NCBI GenBank assembly: GCA_046048055.1
Contig: JBJOGW010000024.1
Coordinates: forward strand, 1 to 40,677
Length of the DNA: 40,677 bases
Source of the DNA: SYAC01 sp046048055
Lineage (GTDB): Bacteria > Planctomycetota > Phycisphaerae > Phycisphaerales > SM1A02
Reading direction: 5' to 3'
This document shows, piece by piece, positions 16,079 through 23,336 of the stretch; position 1 is the stretch's first letter; every line of letters starts with the position of its first letter. The translations under genes and the position numbers were made by a program. The notes below the pieces were generated by a model. It saw only the letters and a program-made list of their open reading frames with translations, was not told the origin of the DNA and ran no database searches.

Positions 16079-17392
16079 TCACTGGTCCAACCGGAACAGG
16101 TACGCGCCGCCGGGTTCCACGCCCGCGTTCTCGTTTCGCACCTGGCCAACCGCGAGCCAGGGGCCGCGCACCGCCAGTGCCGTGCCGAAGGACCGCGGTC
16201 CGCAGGCGGCCTTGGGGGCCAGTCGCGCGGCTTCCACCCAGCCATCGGCCTGTCGCTCGAACACGAACACGCGACCGGACTCGTCGTCGCCCTCGACCGC
16301 GCTCACGTCACCCACGATCACGCGGGCTCCGGAAATCTCGAGGGCCATGCCGAATCCGCGACCCGTCTTCACGCCGGCGCCCGGCCGAAGGAGTCCGTCG
16401 GGCTTCCACGTGCCGTCCACGCGCCGAAGCACCACAACCTCCACGCCTTCCTCCAGCGGGTGAATGGACTGCACCGCCATCAGATCGCCGCGCAGGGCCA
16501 CGCGATGTCCAAAGCCGAGGAACGGCGAGATGCCCCGCGACTGGATCTCCTGCTCCAGGGTCCACGCACCACCCTCGCGCCGGTAGACGCAGACCATGGG
16601 GGATTCCAGCGAGGCGAAGTTCTGCTCCGCGCGGAACGGCTTGAGCAGCGTGGGATAGCCCACCGCCAATCGATCCCCATCCAGGGCCAGGCTCGCGCCG
16701 AACCACCACGGCTTCCTGGACGGGTCGCGCTCCACGGTGCCGCCGGCCTTCCAGCCATCCGCGGTGCGCTCGAACACGTAGACCTTGGGGTTCCGCAGGT
16801 GATCCGCCTCCTGCATGTTGGGCCGAACGCTCACCTCGCTCACGGCCAGCAGCTGCCCATGCATGGCGATCGCCCCGCCAAAGTTCATGCGACGCTCGCC
16901 CGGCGGACCCTGCAGGAAACCCATCTGCCTCCACACCTGCGGTGTGTCGGTCCGCGCGAACCATGCCAGTTCGCTCGAGCCGGTCTTGCGCGTGATGGGC
17001 GTGACCAGCGTGTCCGCGTTCAGGCCCAGTCGCTGCAGGGTGAAGTCACCAGGTCGCAGACCGGACACCTGGGGCATCTCGAAGCCCGCCTTCCACGTGC
17101 CATCGGACTGCGGCACGAAGGTGGCCACCTGGCCATCGGCACCACCCGATCGCGAGATCACCGCTCCGCTCACGATCAGGTCGTCGCCGGAGAAACCCAG
17201 CACGTTGCCGAAGGCGGGCGCCACCGTGGGCAACGGACTGGCGACCGTGGCCGTCTCGTGGATCACGACCGGGGCCGGCCGCTCCGAAGGCTGGGTGGGA
17301 ACCGTCGCGGGCGCGGTGTCCTGCCGCCCCAGCGCGGTGCCCGCGATGCAGGCCACCGCCACCAGAGGCATGCATGTGGCGAACCGGTTCAT
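16079..17392 (-). CDS. secreted FG-GAP/beta-propeller-like protein
   Basis: A 437-residue protein with a signal peptide (residues 1-22, ending TALGR). The body shows repeated blade-like units in which a hydrophobic strand with a small-residue turn (FGNVLGFSGDDLIVSG, FGGAIAMHGQLLAVSE, FGASLALDGDRLAVGY, FGHRVALRGDLMAVQS, FGMALEISGARVIVGD, FGTALAVRGPWLAVGQ) alternates with VYVFERTADGWK-like stretches. Six or seven such units are visible, consistent with a beta-propeller of the FG-GAP type. It is probably exported; ligand and role are unknown. Its ATG overlaps the TGA of the flavoprotein gene (ATGA), an unexpected pairing of a cytoplasmic enzyme with a secreted protein. Confidence 0.75.
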   Translation of the reverse strand: MNRFATCMPLVAVACIAGTALGRQDTAPATVPTQPSERPAPVVIHETATVASPLPTVAPAFGNVLGFSGDDLIVSGAVISRSGGADGQVATFVPQSDGTWKAGFEMPQVSGLRPGDFTLQRLGLNADTLVTPITRKTGSSELAWFARTDTPQVWRQMGFLQGPPGERRMNFGGAIAMHGQLLAVSEVSVRPNMQEADHLRNPKVYVFERTADGWKAGGTVERDPSRKPWWFGASLALDGDRLAVGYPTLLKPFRAEQNFASLESPMVCVYRREGGAWTLEQEIQSRGISPFLGFGHRVALRGDLMAVQSIHPLEEGVEVVVLRRVDGTWKPDGLLRPGAGVKTGRGFGMALEISGARVIVGDVSAVEGDDESGRVFVFERQADGWVEAARLAPKAACGPRSFGTALAVRGPWLAVGQVRNENAGVEPGGAYLFRLDQ

Positions 17393-18045
17393 GCCCGCTC
17401 CACGCTGCCGGGGCGTCGGTCGTTCGCGCTAACCTGCGGCTTCCGGGACCGCAGGGCCTCGGCCACCTCGCGCACCAGCACCGCATCGTCGGGAAGGTTG
17501 TGCTTGCCGTAGGCGTCGCGGGGCGGGATCACCCGCACGCCGAGTTCGTGCAGCTTCCGCAGGTTTTCCTCGAGGATCCGCGTGTGCATCGATCCATGCA
17601 TGGTCGGTGCCACCAGCACCACGGCCTGTCCGCGCTCCATGCGGCCCAGCGCCGACGCCATGGTGGCACCGATCACGCCCTCAGCCAGCCCGCAGGCCAT
17701 GCGGGCAATGGAGGCCGCGGTGGCTGGCGCCACCAGATAGGCATCGAATGGTGCCGTATCCGAGAGATGCTCCGCGTGGGCCGACAAGCGCACCACCACC
17801 GGATGGGTGGTGCTCCACTCCAGCGCATCGGAGGTCACGTATCGCAGCGCCTCCTCGCTGCAGAAAGCCGTGACCACCGCACCCTGCCGACGCAGCGACC
17901 GCGCCAGCGTGGGCGTGCGGAACGCGGCGATGCCTCCGGTCACCATCAGGGCCACGCGAGCGCCATCGAGCAGGTCACCGTCGCGCGGCACTTCACGATC
18001 CCCCAGGTCGCTTGGCGTGGGCGGTGGAAAGTGCAGTTCGCTCAT
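17389..18045 (-). CDS. HFCD-family flavoprotein (CoaC/UbiX/Dfp-N-like)
   Basis: A 218-residue flavoprotein related to phosphopantothenoylcysteine decarboxylases. The FMN-binding start ALMVTGGIAAFRTPTLARSLRRQGA, a histidine in RLSAHAEHLSD (the position of the catalytic His in this family), VAPATAASIARMACGLAEG and VLVAPTMHGSM are present. In CoaC the last motif is PAMNxxM; here Asn is replaced by His, so the substrate may not be phosphopantothenoylcysteine. It lacks the CoaB synthetase half of bifunctional Dfp. Start ATG 18045 is chosen because TAGCAT ends 7 nt upstream; an ATG at 18054 lies inside that promoter. It diverges from the metal ATPase with only 38 nt between start codons. Confidence 0.75.
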   Translation of the reverse strand: MSELHFPPPTPSDLGDREVPRDGDLLDGARVALMVTGGIAAFRTPTLARSLRRQGAVVTAFCSEEALRYVTSDALEWSTTHPVVVRLSAHAEHLSDTAPFDAYLVAPATAASIARMACGLAEGVIGATMASALGRMERGQAVVLVAPTMHGSMHTRILEENLRKLHELGVRVIPPRDAYGKHNLPDDAVLVREVAEALRSRKPQVSANDRRPGSVERA

Positions 18046-18052
18046 CGCGATC

Positions 18053-18058
18053 ATGCTA
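18053..18058 (-). promoter_or_regulatory. -10 hexamer TAGCAT, leaderless type
   Basis: TAGCAT ends 7 nt before ATG 18045 of the flavoprotein gene. It is paired back to back with TATCTT at 18071-18076 for the ATPase. Only 12 nt separate the two hexamers. Confidence 0.45.
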
Positions 18059-18070
18059 TCGCCATGCGGC

Positions 18071-18076
18071 TATCTT
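18071..18076 (+). promoter_or_regulatory. -10 hexamer TATCTT, leaderless type
   Basis: TATCTT ends 7 nt before GTG 18084 of the metal ATPase, with no Shine-Dalgarno between. Confidence 0.45.
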
Positions 18077-18083
18077 CCGGCGC

Positions 18084-20009
18084 GTGAGCCTGGCCGATCC
18101 GCATGACGCGCAGGATGACGGGTCCGATGGACGGCTCGGCCTGATGGTTCCCGTGGCCTCGGGCGTGGCGCTGGCGGTGGCCTGGAGCATGCAGCATGGA
18201 TGGATCGCGGGCCCGGTCGAGTTGCAGCGGGCCCTGTACGTGGTCGCCTATCTGATCGCGGGAGCCGAGGCCTTCTGGCGGGGCATGCTGCTGGCGCTTC
18301 GGCTGCGGCTGGATGTGGACTTCCTGATGGTGGTGGCCGCCCTGGGCGCCGCCTGGATCGACCGCTGGGTCGACGGTGGGCTGCTGCTGTTCCTCTTCGC
18401 GCTGGGCAACGCGCTCGAGCACTACGCCATGGGTCAGGCGCGGCGAGCGATCCGCGCGCTGGGACAGCTGGCCCCCCGCACCGCCCATCGCATGCTCGGC
18501 GGCACCACCGAGGAAGTTCCGGTGGAGACGCTGGCGGTGGATGACCTGGTCGTGGTTCGGCCTGGCGAGCGGCTTCCCGCCGATGGACGCGTGCACGAGG
18601 GGCGCAGTGCCGTGGACCAGAGCCCCATCACGGGCGAGAGCGTGCCCGTGGAGAAGGAACCAGGCGACCAGGTGTTTGCAGGCACCGTGAACGGTGACGG
18701 CAGCCTGCAGGTGCGCGTGAACGCACTGGCCACCGACAGCACCATGGCGCGCATGATCCGCCTGGTGGAGCAGGCCCAGCATCAGAAGGGCCGCACGCAG
18801 CGCACCGCCGAGGCCTTCACCCGCATCTACGTGCCATGCGTGGTGGCGGGCACGGTCGCCGCCGTGGCCGTGCCCACCTGGGCCGGGTGGCTCCCCTTCC
18901 ACGAGTCGCTGCTCCGGGCCATCGCCATGCTGGTGGGCGCCAGTCCCTGCGCGCTGGCCATCAGCACGCCGGCCGCCGTGCTGGCGGGCGTGGCGCGTGC
19001 GGCCCGCAGTGGCGTGCTCATCAAGGGCGGCCTGCATCTGGAGAGCCTGGCCGAGATCCGTGCCATGGCCATGGACAAGACAGGAACCATCACGGCGGGA
19101 CGGCCATGCGTGGTCACCATCGAGACTGCCGCGGGCGTGGCACCCGAGGTCGTGCTGGAACTGGCGGCGGCGATCGAGCGTCGCAGCGAGCATCCGATCG
19201 CGCGAGCCATCGTGGAGGCTGCCACCGAGCGTGGCCTGCCCACGCGCGTGGCCGATGACGTGGCCGCGATCAAGGGCCGTGGCCTGGAGGGCACGCTGGA
19301 TGGCCGGCGCCTGGAGGCCGGCTCGCCTCGGCTGCTTGCCGACCGCGGGGTGGCGCTGCCGAGCGAGCTGCAGTCCAGATCCGAGGAGCTGGACCGCCAG
19401 GGCCACACGCTGGTCGCGCTGCTGCGCGACGGCCAGCCGCTGGGGGTGCTTGCCCTGAGCGACCAACCGCGACCCGAGGCGGCGCAGGCCATCGCCAGTC
19501 TGCACGCCCTGGGCGTGCGACCCGTGGTGATGCTCACCGGGGACCGCACGACGGTGGCCCAGCGGGTGGGACACGCCGTCGGCGTGGACACGGTCCGTGC
19601 CGAGCTGCTGCCCGAGCACAAGATCGAGGCCGTGCGCGAGCTGCTGCAGCGCCACGGCACCATCGCCATGGTGGGCGACGGCGTGAACGACGCGCCAGCG
19701 CTGGCCATGGCCACCGTGGGCATCGCCATGGGCCGCGGTGGGACCGACGTGGCGCTCGAGGCCGCGGACGTGGCCCTGATGGCCGATGACCTGAACCGGC
19801 TTCCGTTCACCGTGTCGCTGGCGCGCTTCGCCCGCACGGTGATTCGCCAGAACGTGCTGGTGAGCATGGGCATGGTGCTGGTGCTCATCCCGCTCACGCT
19901 CTCGGGCGTGGTCAACACCACGCTCGCCGTGATCATGCACGAGGGCAGCACCGTGGCCGTGGTGCTCAACGGACTGCGGCTGCTGGCGTGGCGGACCCCG
20001 CGGCCCTGA
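18084..20009 (+). CDS. P1B-4-type heavy-metal-transporting ATPase
   Basis: A 641-residue P-type ATPase lacking an N-terminal HMA metal-binding domain. Visible blocks are TGES (183-186) in the actuator domain, the membrane metal site SPC (287-289, in VGASPCALAISTP), the phosphorylation loop DKTGT with Asp331, SEHPIARA in the nucleotide domain, and MVGDGVNDAPAL. The last membrane helix carries HEGST (619-623). SPC together with HEG[G/S]T defines the P1B-4 group (CoaT, CtpD, HMA1), which exports cobalt, iron or zinc; the metal here cannot be read from sequence. GTG 18084 is chosen for its TATCTT promoter spacing. The gene ends 1 nt from the convergent malic enzyme gene without an obvious terminator. 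Confidence 0.88.
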   Translation: MSLADPHDAQDDGSDGRLGLMVPVASGVALAVAWSMQHGWIAGPVELQRALYVVAYLIAGAEAFWRGMLLALRLRLDVDFLMVVAALGAAWIDRWVDGGLLLFLFALGNALEHYAMGQARRAIRALGQLAPRTAHRMLGGTTEEVPVETLAVDDLVVVRPGERLPADGRVHEGRSAVDQSPITGESVPVEKEPGDQVFAGTVNGDGSLQVRVNALATDSTMARMIRLVEQAQHQKGRTQRTAEAFTRIYVPCVVAGTVAAVAVPTWAGWLPFHESLLRAIAMLVGASPCALAISTPAAVLAGVARAARSGVLIKGGLHLESLAEIRAMAMDKTGTITAGRPCVVTIETAAGVAPEVVLELAAAIERRSEHPIARAIVEAATERGLPTRVADDVAAIKGRGLEGTLDGRRLEAGSPRLLADRGVALPSELQSRSEELDRQGHTLVALLRDGQPLGVLALSDQPRPEAAQAIASLHALGVRPVVMLTGDRTTVAQRVGHAVGVDTVRAELLPEHKIEAVRELLQRHGTIAMVGDGVNDAPALAMATVGIAMGRGGTDVALEAADVALMADDLNRLPFTVSLARFARTVIRQNVLVSMGMVLVLIPLTLSGVVNTTLAVIMHEGSTVAVVLNGLRLLAWRTPRP

Positions 20010-20010
20010 C

Positions 20011-21621
20011 TCAGCCGTAGCTGGGCTGGTAGATCTGGGCCCGAACGAAGGCGTCCACGTCGGCAGGGCGAGGCACGCCGGCCAGGCCGCGGTCGAAGAT
20101 CAGCGTGGCCACGTCCACCGCCTCGCGCACCAGCGTGGGATGGATCTCGTCGATGGGCGGGTAGATGAGACCCACGCGCAGGTCCTCCTCGGTCACCTGG
20201 CCCGCAAGGCTCTCGGCCGCACGCAGGAACATCTCGTCGGTGACGCGCCGGGCCCGCGTGGCGTACACCGCCAGGCCCACCGCGGGATAGATGTAGACGT
20301 TGTTGCCCTGCCCAGGCACGAACAGCTTGCCCGCATGATGCAGCGGCGCAAAGGGGCTGCCGCTGGCGAAGATCGCGCGGCCGCCGCTGAACTCGATCGC
20401 CTCCCGGGCGGTGCACTCGCTGCGCGAGGTGGGGTTGGAATACGGAAAGATCACGGGTCGCTCGTTCAGCCGTGCCATGGCCTCGATCACCTGCCGCGTG
20501 AACGCGCCCGCCACCGTGCTCACCCCCACGATCGCCGTGGGTTGCACGGCCTCCACCACCTGCAGCAGGTCGACCATGGGTGGACGGGCGTGGGCGTACG
20601 GACGCTGGTGATCGCTCAAGCCGGGCGAGTCCGCGGTGACCAGTCCCTTGGAGTTCATCAGGAAGCACCGACCGCGCGCCTCCGCCTGCGAGAGTCCCTC
20701 GCGCGTCATCTGCAGCACGCACAGATCCGCGATGCCGATCGCCGCGCTGCCGGCACCGTAGAACACCAGCCTGTGGTCGCGCAGCCGGTCACCGCGGATC
20801 CGGCACGCGCCGAAGAGCCCTGCCACCGCCACCGCCGCCGTGCCCTGGATGTCGTCGTTGAAGCAGCACACCCGGTCACGGTGACGATCCAGCAGCGGGA
20901 TCGCGGTCCGGTTGGTGAAGTCCTCGAACTGAATGCAGCAGCCCGGGAAGATTTCCTGGGCCGCGTCGATGAATTCGTCCACGAAGGCGTCGTAGTCCGC
21001 GCCCGTGACGCGCCGATGACGCAGGCCCGGGTAGAGCGGATCGTCGAGGAAGGCCTCGTTGTTGGTGCCCACGTCCAGCGTGACCGGCAGCGTGACCTCG
21101 GGTGGCACGCCGCCAAAGGCCGAGTACAGCGCCAGCTTGCCGATGGGAATGCCCATGCCGCACACCCCCTGATCACCCAGTCCGAGGATCCGCTCGCCAT
21201 CCGTCACCACGATGAACCGAACCTCGCGCTCCGGCCAGTTGGCCAGGATCTCGCGCACGCGCCCACGCCGGTTCAGGCCCACGTAGAGCCCGCGCGGCCT
21301 CCGAAGGATGTGCCCGAACTTCTGGCATGCCTCGCCCACCGTGGGGGTGTAGACCAGCGGCATGAGCTCGGACGGATGCCGCCGCATCAGCGTGAAGAAG
21401 AGCCGCTCGTTCAGCTCCGAGAGCTCGTTCAGGTACACGTACTTGTCCAGGTCGGTGGTGCAGAGCTGCAACTGCCGCCGCACCCGCTCCAGTTGCGTGT
21501 CCAGGGTGGAGACGCCCTCGGGCACCAGTCCCACCAGCCCCAGCCGCTCCCGTTCCTCCTGGCTGAAGGCCAGACCCTTGTTCAGCCGCGCATTGAAGAG
21601 CAGGTCGCGTCCGTGCGTCAT
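20011..21621 (-). CDS. maeA: NAD-type malic enzyme
   Basis: A 536-residue malic enzyme of the long (SfcA/MaeA, eukaryote-like) form. Family blocks in order: FNARLNKGLAFSQEER, MPLVYTPTVGEACQKFGHI with the catalytic Tyr, TDGERILGLGDQGVCGMGIPIGKLALYSAFGG with the catalytic Lys, TLDVGTNNEAFL, the metal-binding FEDF and FNDDIQGTAAV, the dinucleotide site VFYGAGSAAIGIAD and FPYSNPTS. It decarboxylates malate to pyruvate; choice of NAD over NADP is by family resemblance. It has its own TAGACT promoter 6 nt from ATG 21621, in the 24-nt gap behind the lipoprotein gene, so it can be expressed apart from the cyclase operon. Confidence 0.92.
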   Translation of the reverse strand: MTHGRDLLFNARLNKGLAFSQEERERLGLVGLVPEGVSTLDTQLERVRRQLQLCTTDLDKYVYLNELSELNERLFFTLMRRHPSELMPLVYTPTVGEACQKFGHILRRPRGLYVGLNRRGRVREILANWPEREVRFIVVTDGERILGLGDQGVCGMGIPIGKLALYSAFGGVPPEVTLPVTLDVGTNNEAFLDDPLYPGLRHRRVTGADYDAFVDEFIDAAQEIFPGCCIQFEDFTNRTAIPLLDRHRDRVCCFNDDIQGTAAVAVAGLFGACRIRGDRLRDHRLVFYGAGSAAIGIADLCVLQMTREGLSQAEARGRCFLMNSKGLVTADSPGLSDHQRPYAHARPPMVDLLQVVEAVQPTAIVGVSTVAGAFTRQVIEAMARLNERPVIFPYSNPTSRSECTAREAIEFSGGRAIFASGSPFAPLHHAGKLFVPGQGNNVYIYPAVGLAVYATRARRVTDEMFLRAAESLAGQVTEEDLRVGLIYPPIDEIHPTLVREAVDVATLIFDRGLAGVPRPADVDAFVRAQIYQPSYG

Positions 21622-21627
21622 GCGCCA

Positions 21628-21633
21628 AGTCTA
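21628..21633 (-). promoter_or_regulatory. -10 hexamer TAGACT before malic enzyme
   Basis: TAGACT ends 6 nt before ATG 21621, with no Shine-Dalgarno. It lies in the 24-nt gap after the upstream lipoprotein gene. Confidence 0.5.
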
Positions 21634-21645
21634 GTGCGGGGCGCC

Positions 21646-22041
21646 TCAGGAACCGGGCGTCACGCGAGCCTCGCCCGTGCGCTCCCAGCGGCCCTGCAGC
21701 AGCCGCTGCCGCTCCTCGCAGGCGTCACGTGAGACCTCCACATCGAACATCGCCGGCGAGACGTGCACCTCGTAGGTACCCACCTCGTCCGAGCAGACGG
21801 CGGACTCCGGCCGGAACCGGAAGGTGGCCACCAGCCCGTCAAAGGTGTACTCGCCCACGATCGGACGCAGCCGCGGATCACCCCGCCGCAGCAGCAGCAC
21901 GCCGGTGTCCTCCAGGCTCAGCGCGCTGCCTGCGTCGTTGCGCCAGGAGCCGGCCAGTTCCAGGCTGGCCACGCGCGGCGGGTCGCCCGCACATCCCGCA
22001 AGGACCAGCGACAGAGGGAACAGGCGTGGACATCGTTGCAT
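21646..22041 (-). CDS. small lipoprotein of unknown function
   Basis: A 131-residue protein with a signal ending LAGC (Cys17). The mature part is beta-rich and lipocalin-like in pattern: LAGSWRNDAGSALSLEDTGVLLLRR, VGEYTFDGLVATFRFRPESAVCSDEVGTYEVHVSP, then VSRDACEERQRLLQGRWERT. The Cys...GTYEV...DxCxxR...GxW arrangement recurs in small bacterial secreted proteins, but I do not recognise a named family. It starts 2 nt after the barrel gene stop, with GGAG as ribosome site overlapping that stop, and so closes the cupredoxin-cyclase-barrel operon. An outer-membrane accessory role is inferred from position only. Confidence 0.7.
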   Translation of the reverse strand: MQRCPRLFPLSLVLAGCAGDPPRVASLELAGSWRNDAGSALSLEDTGVLLLRRGDPRLRPIVGEYTFDGLVATFRFRPESAVCSDEVGTYEVHVSPAMFDVEVSRDACEERQRLLQGRWERTGEARVTPGS

Positions 22042-22043
22042 TG

Positions 22044-23336
22044 TCAGAACTCCATGACGAGCTGGATGGCGAAGAGGTTGGGGGACTGCTGCTCGAAGCC
22101 GTCCTGGTCCAGGTAGCTGTACTGAGCCTTGAACTGCAGGTATCGGTTGATCTTCCATCCCAGGCACACATCCACGCGCCAGAGGTCATTGTCCCAGTCC
22201 ACCGTGCCGCCGGGTGGGATCACGTTGTCGAAGCTGCCGTACAGCTGCTGGTTCCAGCGCCCGGCCAGCCACCACTGCGGCGCGAACTTCCATCTGGCCT
22301 CCACGAAGTAGCTCCACACGTCCGCCGGACCCAGATTGGGCACGCGATAGCGGCTCCACGCGGCCTCGGCCCACATCTCCAGCGGACCGTGCGCCCAGCT
22401 GATGTCCGCGCCCACCACCGTCTGCGTGGTGTCCCAGAAGTTGATCGGCCCGGTCACGGTGGGATCCTGGCTCACGTAACTGCCGCCACTGCCACTCACG
22501 CCCAGATTCCATGCCGCGTCCGGTCTCCATCCAACGCGTCCCGTGAGCGTGGGGTAGGCGAAGCTCCTGTCCCAGAACTGCCACTCGCTCGGGCGGCTGC
22601 TCAGGCTGGCGTTCTTCAGTTCCATGGCGTAGTCGAACTGCCTCCAGCTGCCTCCGATCTGGCCGCCGCTGGCGTAGCTGGGGCCCCACACGATGGGCAC
22701 CCACGTGTTGTAGTTGAGCGCGGCGTTGCGGCGGCCGAGGAACCCGCCGCGGCCTGGCGTGGCCGAACCTCCGTTGGCGCCATCGGTCACCGTGGTCATG
22801 GCCTCGTACATGAGCGGCGCGTTGATCAGCGGGTTCTGAAAGCTGAAGTGCCGGTTGATCCACTGCCCAAAGCAGGTGGCGAAGGTGCCGCCCTTCAGCA
22901 CCAACGCCGGCGTGTCCAGCGGCTGCCACACGGCGAAGTACTCGTCGAGATTGGCGTTCACCTGCATGTCCGCCGGGTCGAACTGCCGGTACGCCTGTCC
23001 CAGCGCCACCAGCGAGAGCTGGTCGCCGAACTCCATCGACACCAGGCCGCTGACCTTGGGGTAGTACAGCTGATGCTGTCCCGTCCTCACCAACGAAGGC
23101 GGCGGCTGGTCGAAGACCATGAAGTTCTGGGTGAACCAGAAGTCGCTGTTCAGACGGAAGCCGCCGTCCGGGCTCTCCACGCAGTGGAACTGCTTCAGGC
23201 CCTCCACCGCCTCCTCGTACCAGTCGCCCGAAATCTCGGCCGGGGCACCGATCCCCTGCTCGCCACCGTCGGCGGTCATGGGACGGTCCTGCACCCCTTG
23301 CGTCGCCAGGCACGCAGCCATCAGCATCGCATGCAT
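22044..23336 (-). CDS. outer-membrane beta-barrel (porin-like) protein
   Basis: A 430-residue protein with a short N-terminal segment MHAMLMAACLATQGVQ that may be a weak or mis-started signal. The rest is aromatic-rich alternating strands (FRLNSDFWFTQNFMVF, LSLVALGQAYRQFD, WWLAGRWNQQLYGSFDN, LWRVDVCLGWKINRYLQFKAQYSYLDQD) and ends in phenylalanine (QLVMEF), the usual C-terminal residue for barrel assembly. A GFLGRRNAALNYNTWVPIVWG stretch resembles phosphate-selective or short-chain porin-like barrels. Substrate is unknown. Its ATG overlaps the cyclase stop (TGATG), so synthesis is coupled to the cyclase. The signal peptide is shorter than usual; no better upstream start was found without entering the cyclase gene. 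Confidence 0.7.
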   Translation of the reverse strand: MHAMLMAACLATQGVQDRPMTADGGEQGIGAPAEISGDWYEEAVEGLKQFHCVESPDGGFRLNSDFWFTQNFMVFDQPPPSLVRTGQHQLYYPKVSGLVSMEFGDQLSLVALGQAYRQFDPADMQVNANLDEYFAVWQPLDTPALVLKGGTFATCFGQWINRHFSFQNPLINAPLMYEAMTTVTDGANGGSATPGRGGFLGRRNAALNYNTWVPIVWGPSYASGGQIGGSWRQFDYAMELKNASLSSRPSEWQFWDRSFAYPTLTGRVGWRPDAAWNLGVSGSGGSYVSQDPTVTGPINFWDTTQTVVGADISWAHGPLEMWAEAAWSRYRVPNLGPADVWSYFVEARWKFAPQWWLAGRWNQQLYGSFDNVIPPGGTVDWDNDLWRVDVCLGWKINRYLQFKAQYSYLDQDGFEQQSPNLFAIQLVMEF

